Assembly (NCBI GenBank): GCA_900315155.1
Contig: OMYB01000011.1
Span: forward strand, 1 to 64,000
Origin: an uncultured Selenomonadales bacterium
Lineage (GTDB): Bacteria; Bacillota; Negativicutes; Selenomonadales; Selenomonadaceae
Reading direction: 5' to 3'
DNA length: 64,000 bases
The stretch's first letter is position 1; each line of letters opens with the position of its first letter. A model generated the notes under the pieces. The model made no database searches. It saw only the letters and a program-made list of their open reading frames with translations, and was not told where the DNA came from. A program made the position numbers and the translations under genes. Of the stretch, positions 48,022-55,717 are shown piece by piece.

Positions 48022-48312
48022 CTATGCCAGCTGCTGATTGAGCAAGTGCAGCATATAATCCAGCTGGCTGAGTGCTTTCTCTTTTTCGTGTATGTTGTGC
48101 AGCAGCGTCTGCCGTTCGTGCAGCAGCATATGATACCGTAGGCGGTTATCCGCCTGCTCGAACGCCTGCAGAAAGGCTTGCCGTTCCTGCGGCTCTGTGC
48201 TGCACGAACGTAAGCAACGGCCAAGGGCGACGACGTCTAATGGCTCAGCCATGCCGTCATATTGTGCATGTCCCTTATCCTGCGCTGCGTACGCATCCTC
48301 TGACGCGCTCAT
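48022..48312 (-). CDS. Small hypothetical protein, 96 aa
   Basis: A 96-residue charged, helix-rich protein of unknown family; the second half (DNRLRYHMLLHERQTLLHNI to the end) looks like a coiled coil. Its ATG overlaps the stop of an upstream 33-codon gene (ATGA), which suggests coupling. It precedes the leader-FMN reductase gene by 21 bp, so all three may form one transcript. Confidence 0.6.
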   Translation of the reverse strand: MSASEDAYAAQDKGHAQYDGMAEPLDVVALGRCLRSCSTEPQERQAFLQAFEQADNRLRYHMLLHERQTLLHNIHEKEKALSQLDYMLHLLNQQLA

Positions 48313-48410
48313 TTTGCACCATCCGCTGCCGACGCTGCTGACGCAACGCCCGGCGCAGCAAACGCCGTCACGACGATAACAAAAACCGTAAGAAGCATAG
48401 CGATTTTCAT
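48309..48410 (-). CDS. 33-residue secreted or membrane peptide
   Basis: A small gene: start MKIAMLLTVFVIVVTAFAAP, then GVASAASAADGAK. AGGGAG lies nine bases before the ATG at 48410 and a good promoter is upstream. It reads as a single hydrophobic helix with an Ala-x-Ala cleavage site, so it may be a whole small peptide or the stump of an exported protein. It overlaps the 96-aa gene by four bases. Confidence 0.55.
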   Translation of the reverse strand: MKIAMLLTVFVIVVTAFAAPGVASAASAADGAK

Positions 48411-48465
48411 GATAAGTTTCTCCCTTTCTTTAGCTGACCTTGATGGACTGCTCTTTACGGGACTT

Positions 48466-48494
48466 ATGATACCTTACCGCTCTATTTATGTAAA
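48466..48494 (-). promoter_or_regulatory. Promoter of the small-peptide operon
   Basis: Minus-strand TTTACA (48489-48494) and TATCAT (48466-48471), 17 bp apart. Confidence 0.6.
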
Positions 48495-48510
48495 ATACTT
48501 TGTTCAACAT

Positions 48511-48541
48511 GCTTTTAAATACTTTTTGGGTATTTAAAAGC
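48511..48541. repeat. AT-rich perfect inverted repeat
   Basis: Arms GCTTTTAAATAC/GTATTTAAAAGC (12 bp) with a 7-base loop, directly beside the flavodoxin terminator and about 20 bp before the -35 box of the small-peptide operon. It could be an operator or a second terminator stem. Confidence 0.6.
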
Positions 48542-48542
48542 A

Positions 48543-48569
48543 AAAAGCCGCTGCCCCAAAAGCAGCGAC
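48543..48569 (-). terminator. Terminator after flavodoxin lipoprotein gene
   Basis: Stem GTCGCTGC/GCAGCGGC with T-run TTTTTG on the minus strand. Confidence 0.85.
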
Positions 48570-48588
48570 CCCAATTTCCAACCACTTC

Positions 48589-49224
48589 TTACTTCACCAC
48601 GCCGACGCTAGTCAGGAACTGCTTGACTTCTGACTCCGAGGCGCCTCTGGCGAAGCGTTTGCCATCCTGCCACTTTGCGTTTGGTGCGAAACGGTGCAGG
48701 TACTCAGCTGACGAGCCGATGTCGCTGGAGCCGGACGTGCAGACGGGCACGATGGTCTTGCCGTTCAGGTCGTAGCTCTCCATGAACGTGTCGATGATGC
48801 GCGGCGCCTGGCCCCACCAGATGGGGTAGGCGAGCACGATGGTGCTGTACTGGTCCAGATTCGTGAGCTTGTTTTTGATGGCTGGGCGCACAGACTCGTC
48901 CCGCATCTCGACCGTCGCACGCGTCGTTTCGTCGTTGTAGTTCAGGTCTTCTTTCGTGTAGGGCTTTTCCGGCACGATTTCAAACTGGTCCGCCCCCAGC
49001 ACCTTGGCGCAGGTATTGGCCAGCGCCTTCGTGTTGCCTGTAGCCGAAAAATAGACCACCAGCGTTTTGGAGCCTGCTGCCTGACCCGCACCAGCGCCCG
49101 AACTCGTGGATGCTGCGGGCTTGACCGTCTGCGAAGACGTGGCCGCAGCGCCGTCACTGCCACCGCAACCACCGAGCACGAGCAGCATGAGGCTCGCAAG
49201 CAATACCGTAAATAGCTTTTTCAT
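48589..49224 (-). CDS. Flavodoxin-domain lipoprotein
   Basis: A 211-residue lipoprotein: signal peptide and lipobox (LLVLGGC), a Ser/Ala/Gly linker to residue ~52, and a flavodoxin domain (KTLVVYFSATGNTKALANTC, VLAYPIWWGQAPRIIDTFME). It would carry FMN outside the inner membrane. DUF4405 cytochromes such as the neighbour at 49.5-50.1 kb belong to extracytosolic flavin electron-transfer systems. GAGGAGGAATTCAAG precedes the ATG. Confidence 0.9.
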   Translation of the reverse strand: MKKLFTVLLASLMLLVLGGCGGSDGAAATSSQTVKPAASTSSGAGAGQAAGSKTLVVYFSATGNTKALANTCAKVLGADQFEIVPEKPYTKEDLNYNDETTRATVEMRDESVRPAIKNKLTNLDQYSTIVLAYPIWWGQAPRIIDTFMESYDLNGKTIVPVCTSGSSDIGSSAEYLHRFAPNAKWQDGKRFARGASESEVKQFLTSVGVVK

Positions 49225-49245
49225 CTTGAATTCCTCCTCGTAAAT

Positions 49246-49284
49246 ACCTGGTCAAGACCAGGTTGACACTGACTAAATCGTCAG
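49246..49284. promoter_or_regulatory. Two inverted repeats before flavodoxin gene
   Basis: ACCTGGTC-N2-GACCAGGT (49246-49263) and CTGAC-N6-GTCAG (49269-49284) lie 22-60 bp before the flavodoxin start. Spacing resembles operators between or beside promoter boxes; the regulator is unknown. Confidence 0.5.
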
Positions 49285-49454
49285 CCCATTTGAGCATATC
49301 TTTTTTCGCTCGGTCGTCGCCAATGACATTTGGCTAACGCTATTTCACCGCCCCATGTCGTGGGCGGCGCGAACAATGCATCGTAGTCGGCCGTGCCCAG
49401 TGCCGCGCCGACCGCGCCGATGCCAAGCGCCTTAAGGAAAGAACGTCTTTTCAT
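49281..49454 (-). pseudogene. Tat-leader stump, 57 aa
   Basis: A frame starting MKRRSFLKALGIGAVGAALG (twin-arginine signal), followed by DALFAPPTTWGGEIALAK and then a tail without family likeness to a stop at 49281. The start overlaps the DUF4405 gene stop by one base. It looks like the N-terminal end of a Tat-exported oxidoreductase whose body has been lost just before the flavodoxin promoter. Confidence 0.6.
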
Positions 49455-50149
49455 CACCGTGCACCTACCTCTTCCGCACGTTTAGCCTGTGCCTTCTGCT
49501 GCCAATGCGCCTGCAGATAGTAGAACAAAATTGCAAACAACGCCAGAAGGCAAACGAGCAGCAGGTAGCTCACGCCCACGGGCAGCTGTGAGGCCGGCGT
49601 GCTGAAAATATGCCGGAGCAGCAGGCGGTCGCCCATGTGATCGAGCCGTGCATAGGCACAGCCACCCCAAAACAACAGGACGAGCAGCCAGCCCCGCAGC
49701 ACGGGGTGGGCATCGAGCCGGCCGAGCACCGGCACGCGGCGCAGGCGTTGCCAGAGGCCGCGCCAGTGCATGCCTATGTGCATGCCGAGGAACGCGAGCA
49801 TGACAAACGAGCTCGCGATATGTAGCTGATGCACCAGAATATTGTGATGCAGCGGCACATGAATGAGAAACTGCACGAGCACATGGTTGGAAATCACCAT
49901 GCCCGTACCCAGTGCCACGAGCGAGCTCACGAGCAGCAGCACATTCATGACCGTCTGCAGCACCCGCACGCGCCCCCAGCGCCCACGCAGCCAGCTCGTG
50001 AACCAGCGCCTGTTCAGCCACAAATGCACGAGCATACCCACGAGCAGCGCGAGCCCCAGCACCTCATGCCAGGTCTGCGCGAGCAGGCGGAACCCCATCG
50101 TCAGGATAAACAGCAAAAGCAGCAGTATATCCAGCCCAAAGCGTCGCAT
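49454..50149 (-). CDS. DUF4405 flavinylation-associated membrane cytochrome
   Basis: A 231-residue protein with about five membrane helices and histidines suited to haem binding (ALLVGMLVHLWLNRRWF, HHNILVHQLHIASSFV, MHIGMHWRGLWQRL). DUF4405 cytochromes pass electrons to extracytosolic flavoproteins. The ATG at 50149 is preceded by GAGG. A Tat-leader stump and a flavodoxin lipoprotein gene follow on the same strand. Confidence 0.8.
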   Translation of the reverse strand: MRRFGLDILLLLLFILTMGFRLLAQTWHEVLGLALLVGMLVHLWLNRRWFTSWLRGRWGRVRVLQTVMNVLLLVSSLVALGTGMVISNHVLVQFLIHVPLHHNILVHQLHIASSFVMLAFLGMHIGMHWRGLWQRLRRVPVLGRLDAHPVLRGWLLVLLFWGGCAYARLDHMGDRLLLRHIFSTPASQLPVGVSYLLLVCLLALFAILFYYLQAHWQQKAQAKRAEEVGAR

Positions 50150-50196
50150 AATCTCACTTCCTCTTTCCAATAACGAGTCCAAATGAATCTACCTTG

Positions 50197-50225
50197 ATTA
50201 TACCAAACGGCGCAGAATATGGAAA
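50197..50225 (-). promoter_or_regulatory. DUF4405 gene promoter
   Basis: TTTCCA (50220-50225) and TATAAT (50197-50202), 17 bp apart. The -10 lies in CCGTTTGGTATAAT, the same 14-mer found in both copies of the 95-bp repeat. Confidence 0.55.
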
Positions 50226-50287
50226 ATACCTAAGCAAGATGCCATCCTATGCCTTGCAGGCATGAATCATACATGTCACGGGTAAAG

Positions 50288-50324
50288 AAAAACGGCCGCA
50301 GGATTGGCTCCTGCAGCCGTTTTG
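50288..50324 (-). terminator. Terminator after treC remnant
   Basis: Stem AACGGCTGCAGGA/TCCTGCGGCCGTT (one mismatch) with T-run TTTTTCTTT on the minus strand. Confidence 0.85.
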
Positions 50325-50337
50325 TGCATCCAGATGA

Positions 50338-51072
50338 TTATTGGTCAAGATATACCAGCACCTCGTAAGGCCGTAAGGTATCGCGCTGTGCTGCGGGATA
50401 GTTGCCGAGCAGCAGCTGCGGCGTCGTCTGACGGTAGACAGATAGTGGCGTCGTGGTCGCCGTGTCGTGCCCACGCAAGTTGCAAATCACGCGGAGATGC
50501 TGCTCGCCGAGCGTGCGCTCATAGGCGAGGACATCGTTGTTCTCTGTCTCGAGGAAATGGATATCGCCCTCCGCAACGATGGGCAGTTCCTTGCGCAAGC
50601 GCACGAGCTGGCAATAGAACGCATAGACGGACTCCGGATCCGCCGTCTCCTGTGCCGCGTTGATGCGCGTATGGTTCGCATTGACGGCCAGCCACGGCGT
50701 GCCCGTCGTAAAGCCGGCATGCTCTCCCGCCGTCCATTGCATCGGCGTACGGCCGTTGTCGCGGGAGCGCTCACCGATGATGCGCAGTGTCTCCGCCTCG
50801 CCGTGCCCGGCCTGCCGCAGGATGTGATAGTAGTTGATGCTTTCGACATCGCGATAATCGTCGATGCGCTGTAAGCCCGCATTCGTCATGCCGAGCTCGT
50901 GCTCCGCGGGGTTCGAGTAACGGATGCAGTTCGCGATGGAGGTCGAACTCATCTCGCCGACCGTGACCATGCCGTCGATACCGGCGTCGTGCACGAGCTC
51001 CTTGAGATATTCATGCACATGCGGGCCATCCGTGTAGTATTTGCGGCCATCGCCGCAGACTCCATCTTGTCC
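50338..51072 (-). pseudogene. treC-like trehalose-6-phosphate hydrolase remnant
   Basis: A GH13 fragment that is truncated at its 5' end (the frame opens only after a TAG at 51073-51075, at DGRKYYTDGPHVHEYLKE) and internally deleted. TVGEMSSTSIANCIRYSNP, diagnostic of TreC, is followed at HELGMT by NAGLQRIDDYRDVESINYY; in intact TreC about 110 residues separate the two GMT motifs. The C-terminal part is intact (SRDNGRTPMQWTAGEHAGFT). It lacks the catalytic barrel segments and cannot be active. A minus-strand terminator sits right upstream. Confidence 0.88.
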
Positions 51073-51082
51073 CTACGATAAC

Positions 51083-51127
51083 AAAAAAAGCATGGCACGA
51101 AAACATCTTCTCGTGCCATGCTTTTAT
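51083..51127 (-). terminator. Terminator abutting treC remnant
   Basis: A 14-bp stem AAAGCATGGCACGA/TCGTGCCATGCTTT with T-run CTTTTTTTG on the minus strand. It ends a gene no longer present upstream. Nothing recognisable lies in 51128-51243. Confidence 0.85.
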
Positions 51128-51243
51128 CAAAATACGGCAAATGCTTGACGATTGTTCCCTGCCCTGTGCCAATGCGCAATAACGACATGGATGATACAAA
51201 CCTTGCCAAGAAGGTTCGTCATCTCTTGACTTATGGTTCAATA

Positions 51244-51287
51244 TAAGTTACGATTTAGTAAATCAAAACTTACTAAATCGTAACTTA
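51244..51287. repeat. 18-bp perfect inverted repeat before ATPase gene
   Basis: Arms TAAGTTACGATTTAGTAA/TTACTAAATCGTAACTTA with an 8-base loop, ending 15 bp before the ATPase start. AT-rich and perfectly paired, it is a likely operator or an mRNA structure hiding the start region. The 10-mer ACTAAATCGT also occurs in the repeat at 49269-49284. Confidence 0.8.
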
Positions 51288-51302
51288 CCAGAGGCGAGTG
51301 TC

Positions 51303-52721
51303 ATGTTCATTGGTAGACAGCGCGAACTGGCTGCTATGCAGCAGCGTTACGCGCGCAATCATTTCGAGTGCGTCGTCATCTACGGCCGCCGCCGCGTAGG
51401 AAAAACCGCGCTGATTCGCGAATTTTGCCGCGAAAAGCGTACCCTCTTTTTCACCGGACTGGAGACAACCGCGAAGGAGAACCTGCAGAACCTCAGTCAG
51501 AGCATCTATGAGGCCCAGGGTGGCACGGGAACCGCGCCTGTCTATGCCGATTTCTCAGCTGCACTCACTGCCATCACCGCTTTGGCGCAAAAGGAGAAGC
51601 TCGTGCTGGTCATCGATGAGTACCCGTACCTGGCCAAGGCCTACCCTGGCATCTCATCTCTGCTGCAAGTTATCATGGATCACACGTGGCAGGCCATGAA
51701 TCTTTTCGTCATCCTGTGCGGCTCTTCCATGAGTTTCATGGAGCGTCAGGTGCTGGGGCACACCAGTCCTCTGTTTGGCCGACGCACCGCACAGATAAAA
51801 CTCCAGCCCTTCGATATTTTTGCCACGCGCGCCTTTTTTCCGTCGCTGCCGCTCAACGATGTGGCCGTGCTGTACGGAGCCACGGGTGGTATTCCCTTTT
51901 ACCTCGCGCAAATGGATGGCCAGTCCTCGCTTGCTGACAATCTCATCCGCATGTTTTTTGACCCGCTCGGCTACCTGTTCGAGGAGCCAGCCAACCTGCT
52001 CAAGCAGGAACTGCGCGAACCGGCAACCTACAACGCCATCCTGCAGGCCATCGCCGATGGCAGGACCAAAGTCAGCCAGATTGCGACGGCCGTAGGCATC
52101 GAGGTCAGTGCCTGCACGGGGTACCTGAAAAATCTCATGGCGCTCGGCATCGTCCAGCGTGAAACACCACTCGGCGAAAAACAGTCCAAGCGCAGTATCT
52201 ATCTGCTGCAGGACAGCCTGTTCCGCTTTTGGTACCGCTTCGTGCCGCAGCATTACTCGATGATTCAGAACGGCATGGGCGAGGCTGTCTACCAGCGCAT
52301 AGAAAAAGACCTGCCCGTCTTTATGGGACAAGTCTTTGAGCGCATCTGCCTGGACTGGCTCTGGAGGAAAAACCGTACGGGGCGGCTCCCCCTGCTATTT
52401 GAAGAAGTCGGCCGCTGGTGGGGTACCGACCCACGACAAAAGCGACAAACCGAAATCGACATTTTGGCACAAAACAGCGCACACGAGATGCTGTTCTGCG
52501 AATGCAAATGGCGCAATGAACCCCTGGACAGCGACGTGCTTGACCTGCTCATAGCCCGCAGTGAGCTCTTCCCCGCTCAGAAGAAATACTACATTCTCTT
52601 TGCCAAAAGCAGTTTCTCCGCCCGCTGCCAGCGCAAAGCGGCAACTATGGCCAATATTCGGCTCGTCACGTTTAACCAAATGATGGAAATATCCAGTCAA
52701 ACTGTGAAAACTCTTGACTAA
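51303..52721 (+). CDS. AAA+ ATPase of the archaeal-type/DUF234 family
   Basis: A 472-residue ATPase: Walker A YGRRRVGKTALIREF, Walker B KLVLVIDEYPYLAK, sensor CGSSMSFME, then a winged-helix (TKVSQIATAVGIEVSACTGY) and a C-terminal nuclease-like DUF234 region (EIDILAQNSAHEMLFCECKW, with D-ExK-like residues). The cellular role of the family is not known; a DNA-linked role is suspected. It is monocistronic behind the large inverted repeat. Confidence 0.85.
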   Translation: MFIGRQRELAAMQQRYARNHFECVVIYGRRRVGKTALIREFCREKRTLFFTGLETTAKENLQNLSQSIYEAQGGTGTAPVYADFSAALTAITALAQKEKLVLVIDEYPYLAKAYPGISSLLQVIMDHTWQAMNLFVILCGSSMSFMERQVLGHTSPLFGRRTAQIKLQPFDIFATRAFFPSLPLNDVAVLYGATGGIPFYLAQMDGQSSLADNLIRMFFDPLGYLFEEPANLLKQELREPATYNAILQAIADGRTKVSQIATAVGIEVSACTGYLKNLMALGIVQRETPLGEKQSKRSIYLLQDSLFRFWYRFVPQHYSMIQNGMGEAVYQRIEKDLPVFMGQVFERICLDWLWRKNRTGRLPLLFEEVGRWWGTDPRQKRQTEIDILAQNSAHEMLFCECKWRNEPLDSDVLDLLIARSELFPAQKKYYILFAKSSFSARCQRKAATMANIRLVTFNQMMEISSQTVKTLD

Positions 52722-52784
52722 AGGCAAATAAGTCCAGCACCTGTGCAGTCAGACCGCTTGTGTCCCATTACAGTGATACGGCCG

Positions 52785-52813
52785 TTGAAAAATCTCAGCC
52801 GCTCTGCTATACT
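52785..52813 (+). promoter_or_regulatory. Nitroreductase promoter
   Basis: TTGAAA (52785-52790) and TATACT (52808-52813), 17 bp apart, 38 bp before the gene. Confidence 0.75.
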
Positions 52814-52851
52814 GAATACAGTCCAAACAATACGAAAAAGGAGTGTTTGCC

Positions 52852-53424
52852 ATGAGTATTCGCGAAGCATTGCAAAAGCGCCGTTCCATTTACGGACTGA
52901 AAAAAGATCTGCCCGTAGACATCGAAGCGGTCAAACGCCTTGTCACTGAGACGACGGAGCTCGTACCGGATGCGTTCAACATGCACAGCCAGCGCATCGT
53001 GCTCGCGCTCGGCGCGAAACAAGATGCGCTCTGGGATGCCATCTATGAGGCGTTCGGCGGCAAGGTCGCCCGCGAGAAGATCGACGGCTTCAAGGCAGGC
53101 GCCGGCACCGTGCTCTACTTCATCGACACCGACGTCGTGAAAGGTCTCCAGGAGAAATTCCCGCGTTACGCCGAGAACTTCCCCATCTGGGCGCAGCAGT
53201 CGAACGGCATGCTCCAGATCACCATCTGGGCCGGCCTGCGCGAGCTCGGCGTCGGCGCGAACATCCAGCACTACAACCCCGTCATCGACGACGCCGTCAA
53301 AAAACTCTTCGACCTCCCCGAGCGCTGGCAACTCATCGCACAGATGCCCTTCGGCGGCATCGCCAAGGAACCGGAGGCAAAGGAGAAAGAAGACATCACG
53401 CAGCGTGTACTGATGGCAGAATAA
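52852..53424 (+). CDS. Nitroreductase-family protein (YdfN/HBN1-like)
   Basis: A 190-residue FMN nitroreductase (REALQKRRSIYGLKKDLPVD, AFNMHSQRIVLALG, GMLQITIWAGLRELGVGANI, MPFGGIAKEPEAKE). Its length fits the fatty-acid-responsive nitroreductase subgroup. The ATG at 52852 has AAGGAG eight bases upstream. A 77-bp piece of a second copy lies at 55563-55639. Confidence 0.92.
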   Translation: MSIREALQKRRSIYGLKKDLPVDIEAVKRLVTETTELVPDAFNMHSQRIVLALGAKQDALWDAIYEAFGGKVAREKIDGFKAGAGTVLYFIDTDVVKGLQEKFPRYAENFPIWAQQSNGMLQITIWAGLRELGVGANIQHYNPVIDDAVKKLFDLPERWQLIAQMPFGGIAKEPEAKEKEDITQRVLMAE

Positions 53425-53432
53425 GAACGCGA

Positions 53433-53476
53433 AACGACCGGCTTGGCACCTTGGCCAGGCCGGTCGTTATTTTTGT
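53433..53476 (+). terminator. Terminator after nitroreductase
   Basis: Stem AACGACCGGC/GCCGGTCGTT with an inner TTGGCACCTTGGCCA stem, then ATTTTTG. Confidence 0.85.
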
Positions 53477-53517
53477 CATAGCAATTTTCATTCTATTTCG
53501 ACAGCATCGATGCGCTG

Positions 53518-53626
53518 TCACATCCACGCCCATGCGATGGCGATGACGAGCGCGGGCAGGAGGTTTGCGACGCGGATGCCGAGGTTCCAGAGCAGGTTCA
53601 CGCCGACGCAGAAGATGAGGAATTCC
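53518..53626 (-). pseudogene. DUF554 C-terminal fragment
   Basis: The minus frame reads EFLIFCVGVNLLWNLGIRVA, then NLLPALVIAIAWAWM and stop. This is the last membrane helix of DUF554 proteins. It is joined out of frame to the end of a GNAT fragment at about 53626. Confidence 0.6.
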
Positions 53627-53804
53627 CGTGCACGGATGCAGAGATTCCTTCATCAACGAATCCGAATTTCGCGTAGAACGGCAGAAGACGATCCTTGCAC
53701 GTCAGTACGATGCCCTTGCGCCCTTCTGGCCGCGCATCGGCGATCACGCGCTCGAGTAGCCGACGTGCGCAGCCCTCGCCGCGATGTCGCTCAATACTTT
53801 CCAA
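53627..53804 (-). pseudogene. GNAT acetyltransferase C-terminal fragment
   Basis: The minus frame gives HRGEGCARRLLERVIADARP, then TCKDRLLPFYAKFGFVDEGI and SASVHG. This is the acetyl-CoA binding motif A and B part of a GNAT enzyme. The N-terminal half and the last strand are missing, and the frame runs into the DUF554 fragment. Confidence 0.7.
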
Positions 53805-53964
53805 TCGTCTTTTGTTGCATGTCGGATGTTCAAAAAAACCGCGTCCTTTCTCATTGTCACCAACGTTTTCCGTCAGGAAATGCGTGCAAATGGATCACAC
53901 GCCGGATCATCATTCCAAACGTACTCCATTCCACGCGCAATGCGTTCGACGGTTCCCCGGTCGA

Positions 53965-54117
53965 GACGCTGTCGTCGATCACACGAAAATCAATAAAGAC
54001 GCCTTCCTCCGCGTCTGCGACCTGCGCCAGCTCGACGCCATCGTCACGGACAAGGAAGCCGACGATGCCTTCGTCGCCGGGGCACGGAAACTGGGTATCG
54101 AGGTCGTGCAGGTCTGA
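53965..54117 (+). pseudogene. DeoR-family regulator C-terminal fragment
   Basis: The plus frame reads DAVVDHTKINKDAFLRVCDL, then DAIVTDKEADDAFV and ends ARKLGIEVVQV. This is the end of the sugar-phosphate sensing domain of DeoR regulators. The DNA-binding part is absent. The 160 bp before it (53805-53964) hold no recognisable gene. Confidence 0.65.
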
Positions 54118-54151
54118 AGCTTGCGAACGGAGTCCATTTTCCATCACATCT

Positions 54152-54640
54152 TCATAGGTAACGCCCCGTAACGCTTTCGGGACACCTTGCGATTTCTTCC
54201 GGCGTGCCGCACGCGACGATGCGGCCGCCGTCTGTACCGCCGGCGGGGCCCATGTCGATGATGTAGTCGGCGCTCCGGATGACGTCGAGGTCGTGCTCGA
54301 TGACGATGACGGTCGCACCCTGCGCAAGCAGCCGGTCGAAAACGCCGACGAGCGCAGGCACGCCCGGCCGCTGCCGCAGTGCGAGCGCCGCCGGCACATA
54401 GCGAATCTCATCGACATCCGCGAGCGCCGCCTGCGTCATGCGCCGCCGCGTATACGTCGACAGCGCCTCAAGATACCGCCGCGAGCCCTCGGCATACAGC
54501 ACGCCGAGCGCAAGCGACGACTTCCCAGAGCCAGACACGCCCGCGATGCCGACGATCTCATGCAACGGGATATCGAGGTCGAGATTCCGCAAGTTATGCA
54601 CATGCGCCCCGCGCACCTCGATAGCTTTCGGCTGTGGCAT
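54152..54640 (-). pseudogene. UvrA paralogue with large internal deletion
   Basis: A 162-residue frame. It begins like a UvrA-type ATPase ([20 protein letters not shown], Walker [21 protein letters not shown], then [13 protein letters not shown]) and, after [10 protein letters not shown], jumps to the final part ([20 protein letters not shown], then [20 protein letters not shown]). Several hundred residues (zinc fingers, second ATPase) are missing. The frame stays open upstream through the 95-bp repeat (54653-54747). Not functional as a repair ATPase. Confidence 0.85.
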
Positions 54641-54652
54641 AAATAACTCCTC

Positions 54653-54747
54653 CTCAAACTTCGCAGGTGCATAAGCGTCTGTAAGCCTTGAAAAATCAAT
54701 ATTTTCAGCTATAAAAATAGCACGAGCCGTGCCCGTTTGGTATAATT
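54653..54747. repeat. 95-bp repeat, inverted copy of 5-99
   Basis: Second copy, in inverse orientation and about 54.6 kb away. It lies just upstream of the uvrA remnant, in frame with it. It contains a GCACG-AGC-CGTGC hairpin and TATAAT on the plus strand at 54741. Confidence 0.85.
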
Positions 54748-54827
54748 AGAATGTACCAACAAATGAAAATACTTCAACGAGGTGAGCGCGTGCAACGGCA
54801 GGCCGACAACATACCTTTGAGCGAAGT

Positions 54828-55229
54828 TTACTGCGTCCAATCTTCTATCTGCAAGCCATCAATACGTGCAAATTCACGGGTATTATGTGTGACCAGGATG
54901 CCATTGGCAGACTTCACTGTGGCTGCAATCAGCAGGTCATTGGCACCGATGACCTGCCCCCGCTTTTCCAGTTCTGCCCTGATGCGCCCATAGTCGGCAG
55001 TTGCCCGCGCCGTAAAAGGCTCCACAGTGAAATAGGACAGAAATTGCTGATACAACGCCATGGTCTTACCATAATCGTGGCTTTTCCTGGCGCCATATTC
55101 GATCTCTGCCAGCACCACCGCTGGTATGACAACAGCCATGGCCGGGATTTGCTGAAAGTGCTGCATCACCGCAGGATAGCGGCCATTCAGCGCGTAAATG
55201 ATGATATTCGTATCCAGGTAATACTTCAT
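54828..55229 (-). CDS. vapC: PIN-domain (VapC-type) toxin
   Basis: A 133-residue PIN ribonuclease with the acidic residues in MKYYLDTNIIIYAL, VVLAEIEYGARK and GANDLLIAATVKSANGILVT. It should cleave RNA when freed from its antitoxin. Its ATG overlaps the antitoxin stop (ATGA). The antitoxin belongs to RelB/DinJ, not VapB, an unusual pairing. Confidence 0.9.
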   Translation of the reverse strand: MKYYLDTNIIIYALNGRYPAVMQHFQQIPAMAVVIPAVVLAEIEYGARKSHDYGKTMALYQQFLSYFTVEPFTARATADYGRIRAELEKRGQVIGANDLLIAATVKSANGILVTHNTREFARIDGLQIEDWTQ

Positions 55230-55498
55230 AGTGTCACATCCTCCGGCGGCAAATCCTTCGGTTCCTCATCAAGCCCCAGGTCCTTGCCCTGACCAAAGAG
55301 AGCAAAAAAGCCCGATCCATAGGTATTCCTGGCGTCCTTCACTACATCCAGTTCCAGACTACACGGATACTTCTGCTGAATCACCGTTTGCCGCAGGAAC
55401 ATATTCAGTGCCGTTGTCAAGTTCATGCCCAAAGCCTCATACACCTGCGATGCCTGTTCCTTCAAAGCCTCGTCTGTCCGAAAAGAAACCATCGTCAT
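55226..55498 (-). CDS. RelB/DinJ-family antitoxin paired with PIN toxin
   Basis: A 90-residue protein: VSFRTDEALKEQASQVYEAL and NLTTALNMFLRQTVIQQ form the DinJ-type ribbon-helix-helix region. An acidic tail (LGLDEEPKDLPPEDV) should bind the toxin. The ATG at 55498 has GGAGG seven bases upstream. Confidence 0.85.
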   Translation of the reverse strand: MTMVSFRTDEALKEQASQVYEALGMNLTTALNMFLRQTVIQQKYPCSLELDVVKDARNTYGSGFFALFGQGKDLGLDEEPKDLPPEDVTL

Positions 55499-55562
55499 AT
55501 AACCACCTCCATACATACATTATATATCAACATACATACAATGTCTATATATAAACACAAAA

Positions 55563-55639
55563 GATTTACGGGCTGAAAAAAGAGCTGCCCGTAGACATCG
55601 AAGCGGTCAAACGCCTTGTCACGGAAACGACGGAGCTCG
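55563..55639 (+). pseudogene. Fragment of a nitroreductase gene
   Basis: 77 bp almost identical to bases 52888-52965 of the intact nitroreductase (about four differences), coding IYGLKKELPVDIEAVKRLVT. Both flanks differ. It is a leftover of a duplicated gene between the DinJ-VapC module and the MarR gene. Confidence 0.85.
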
Positions 55640-55717
55640 CACACAACAAACATTGGCAGGACGTAGAGATTTCCATTCCATCCGAATTTTACAAACGTTC
55701 CCATAAAAAAGAGGGGC

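Noticed and set aside
54751..54993. 80-codon plus frame after the TATAAT of the repeat
   Set aside because: No ribosome site and it runs antisense to the PIN toxin gene.
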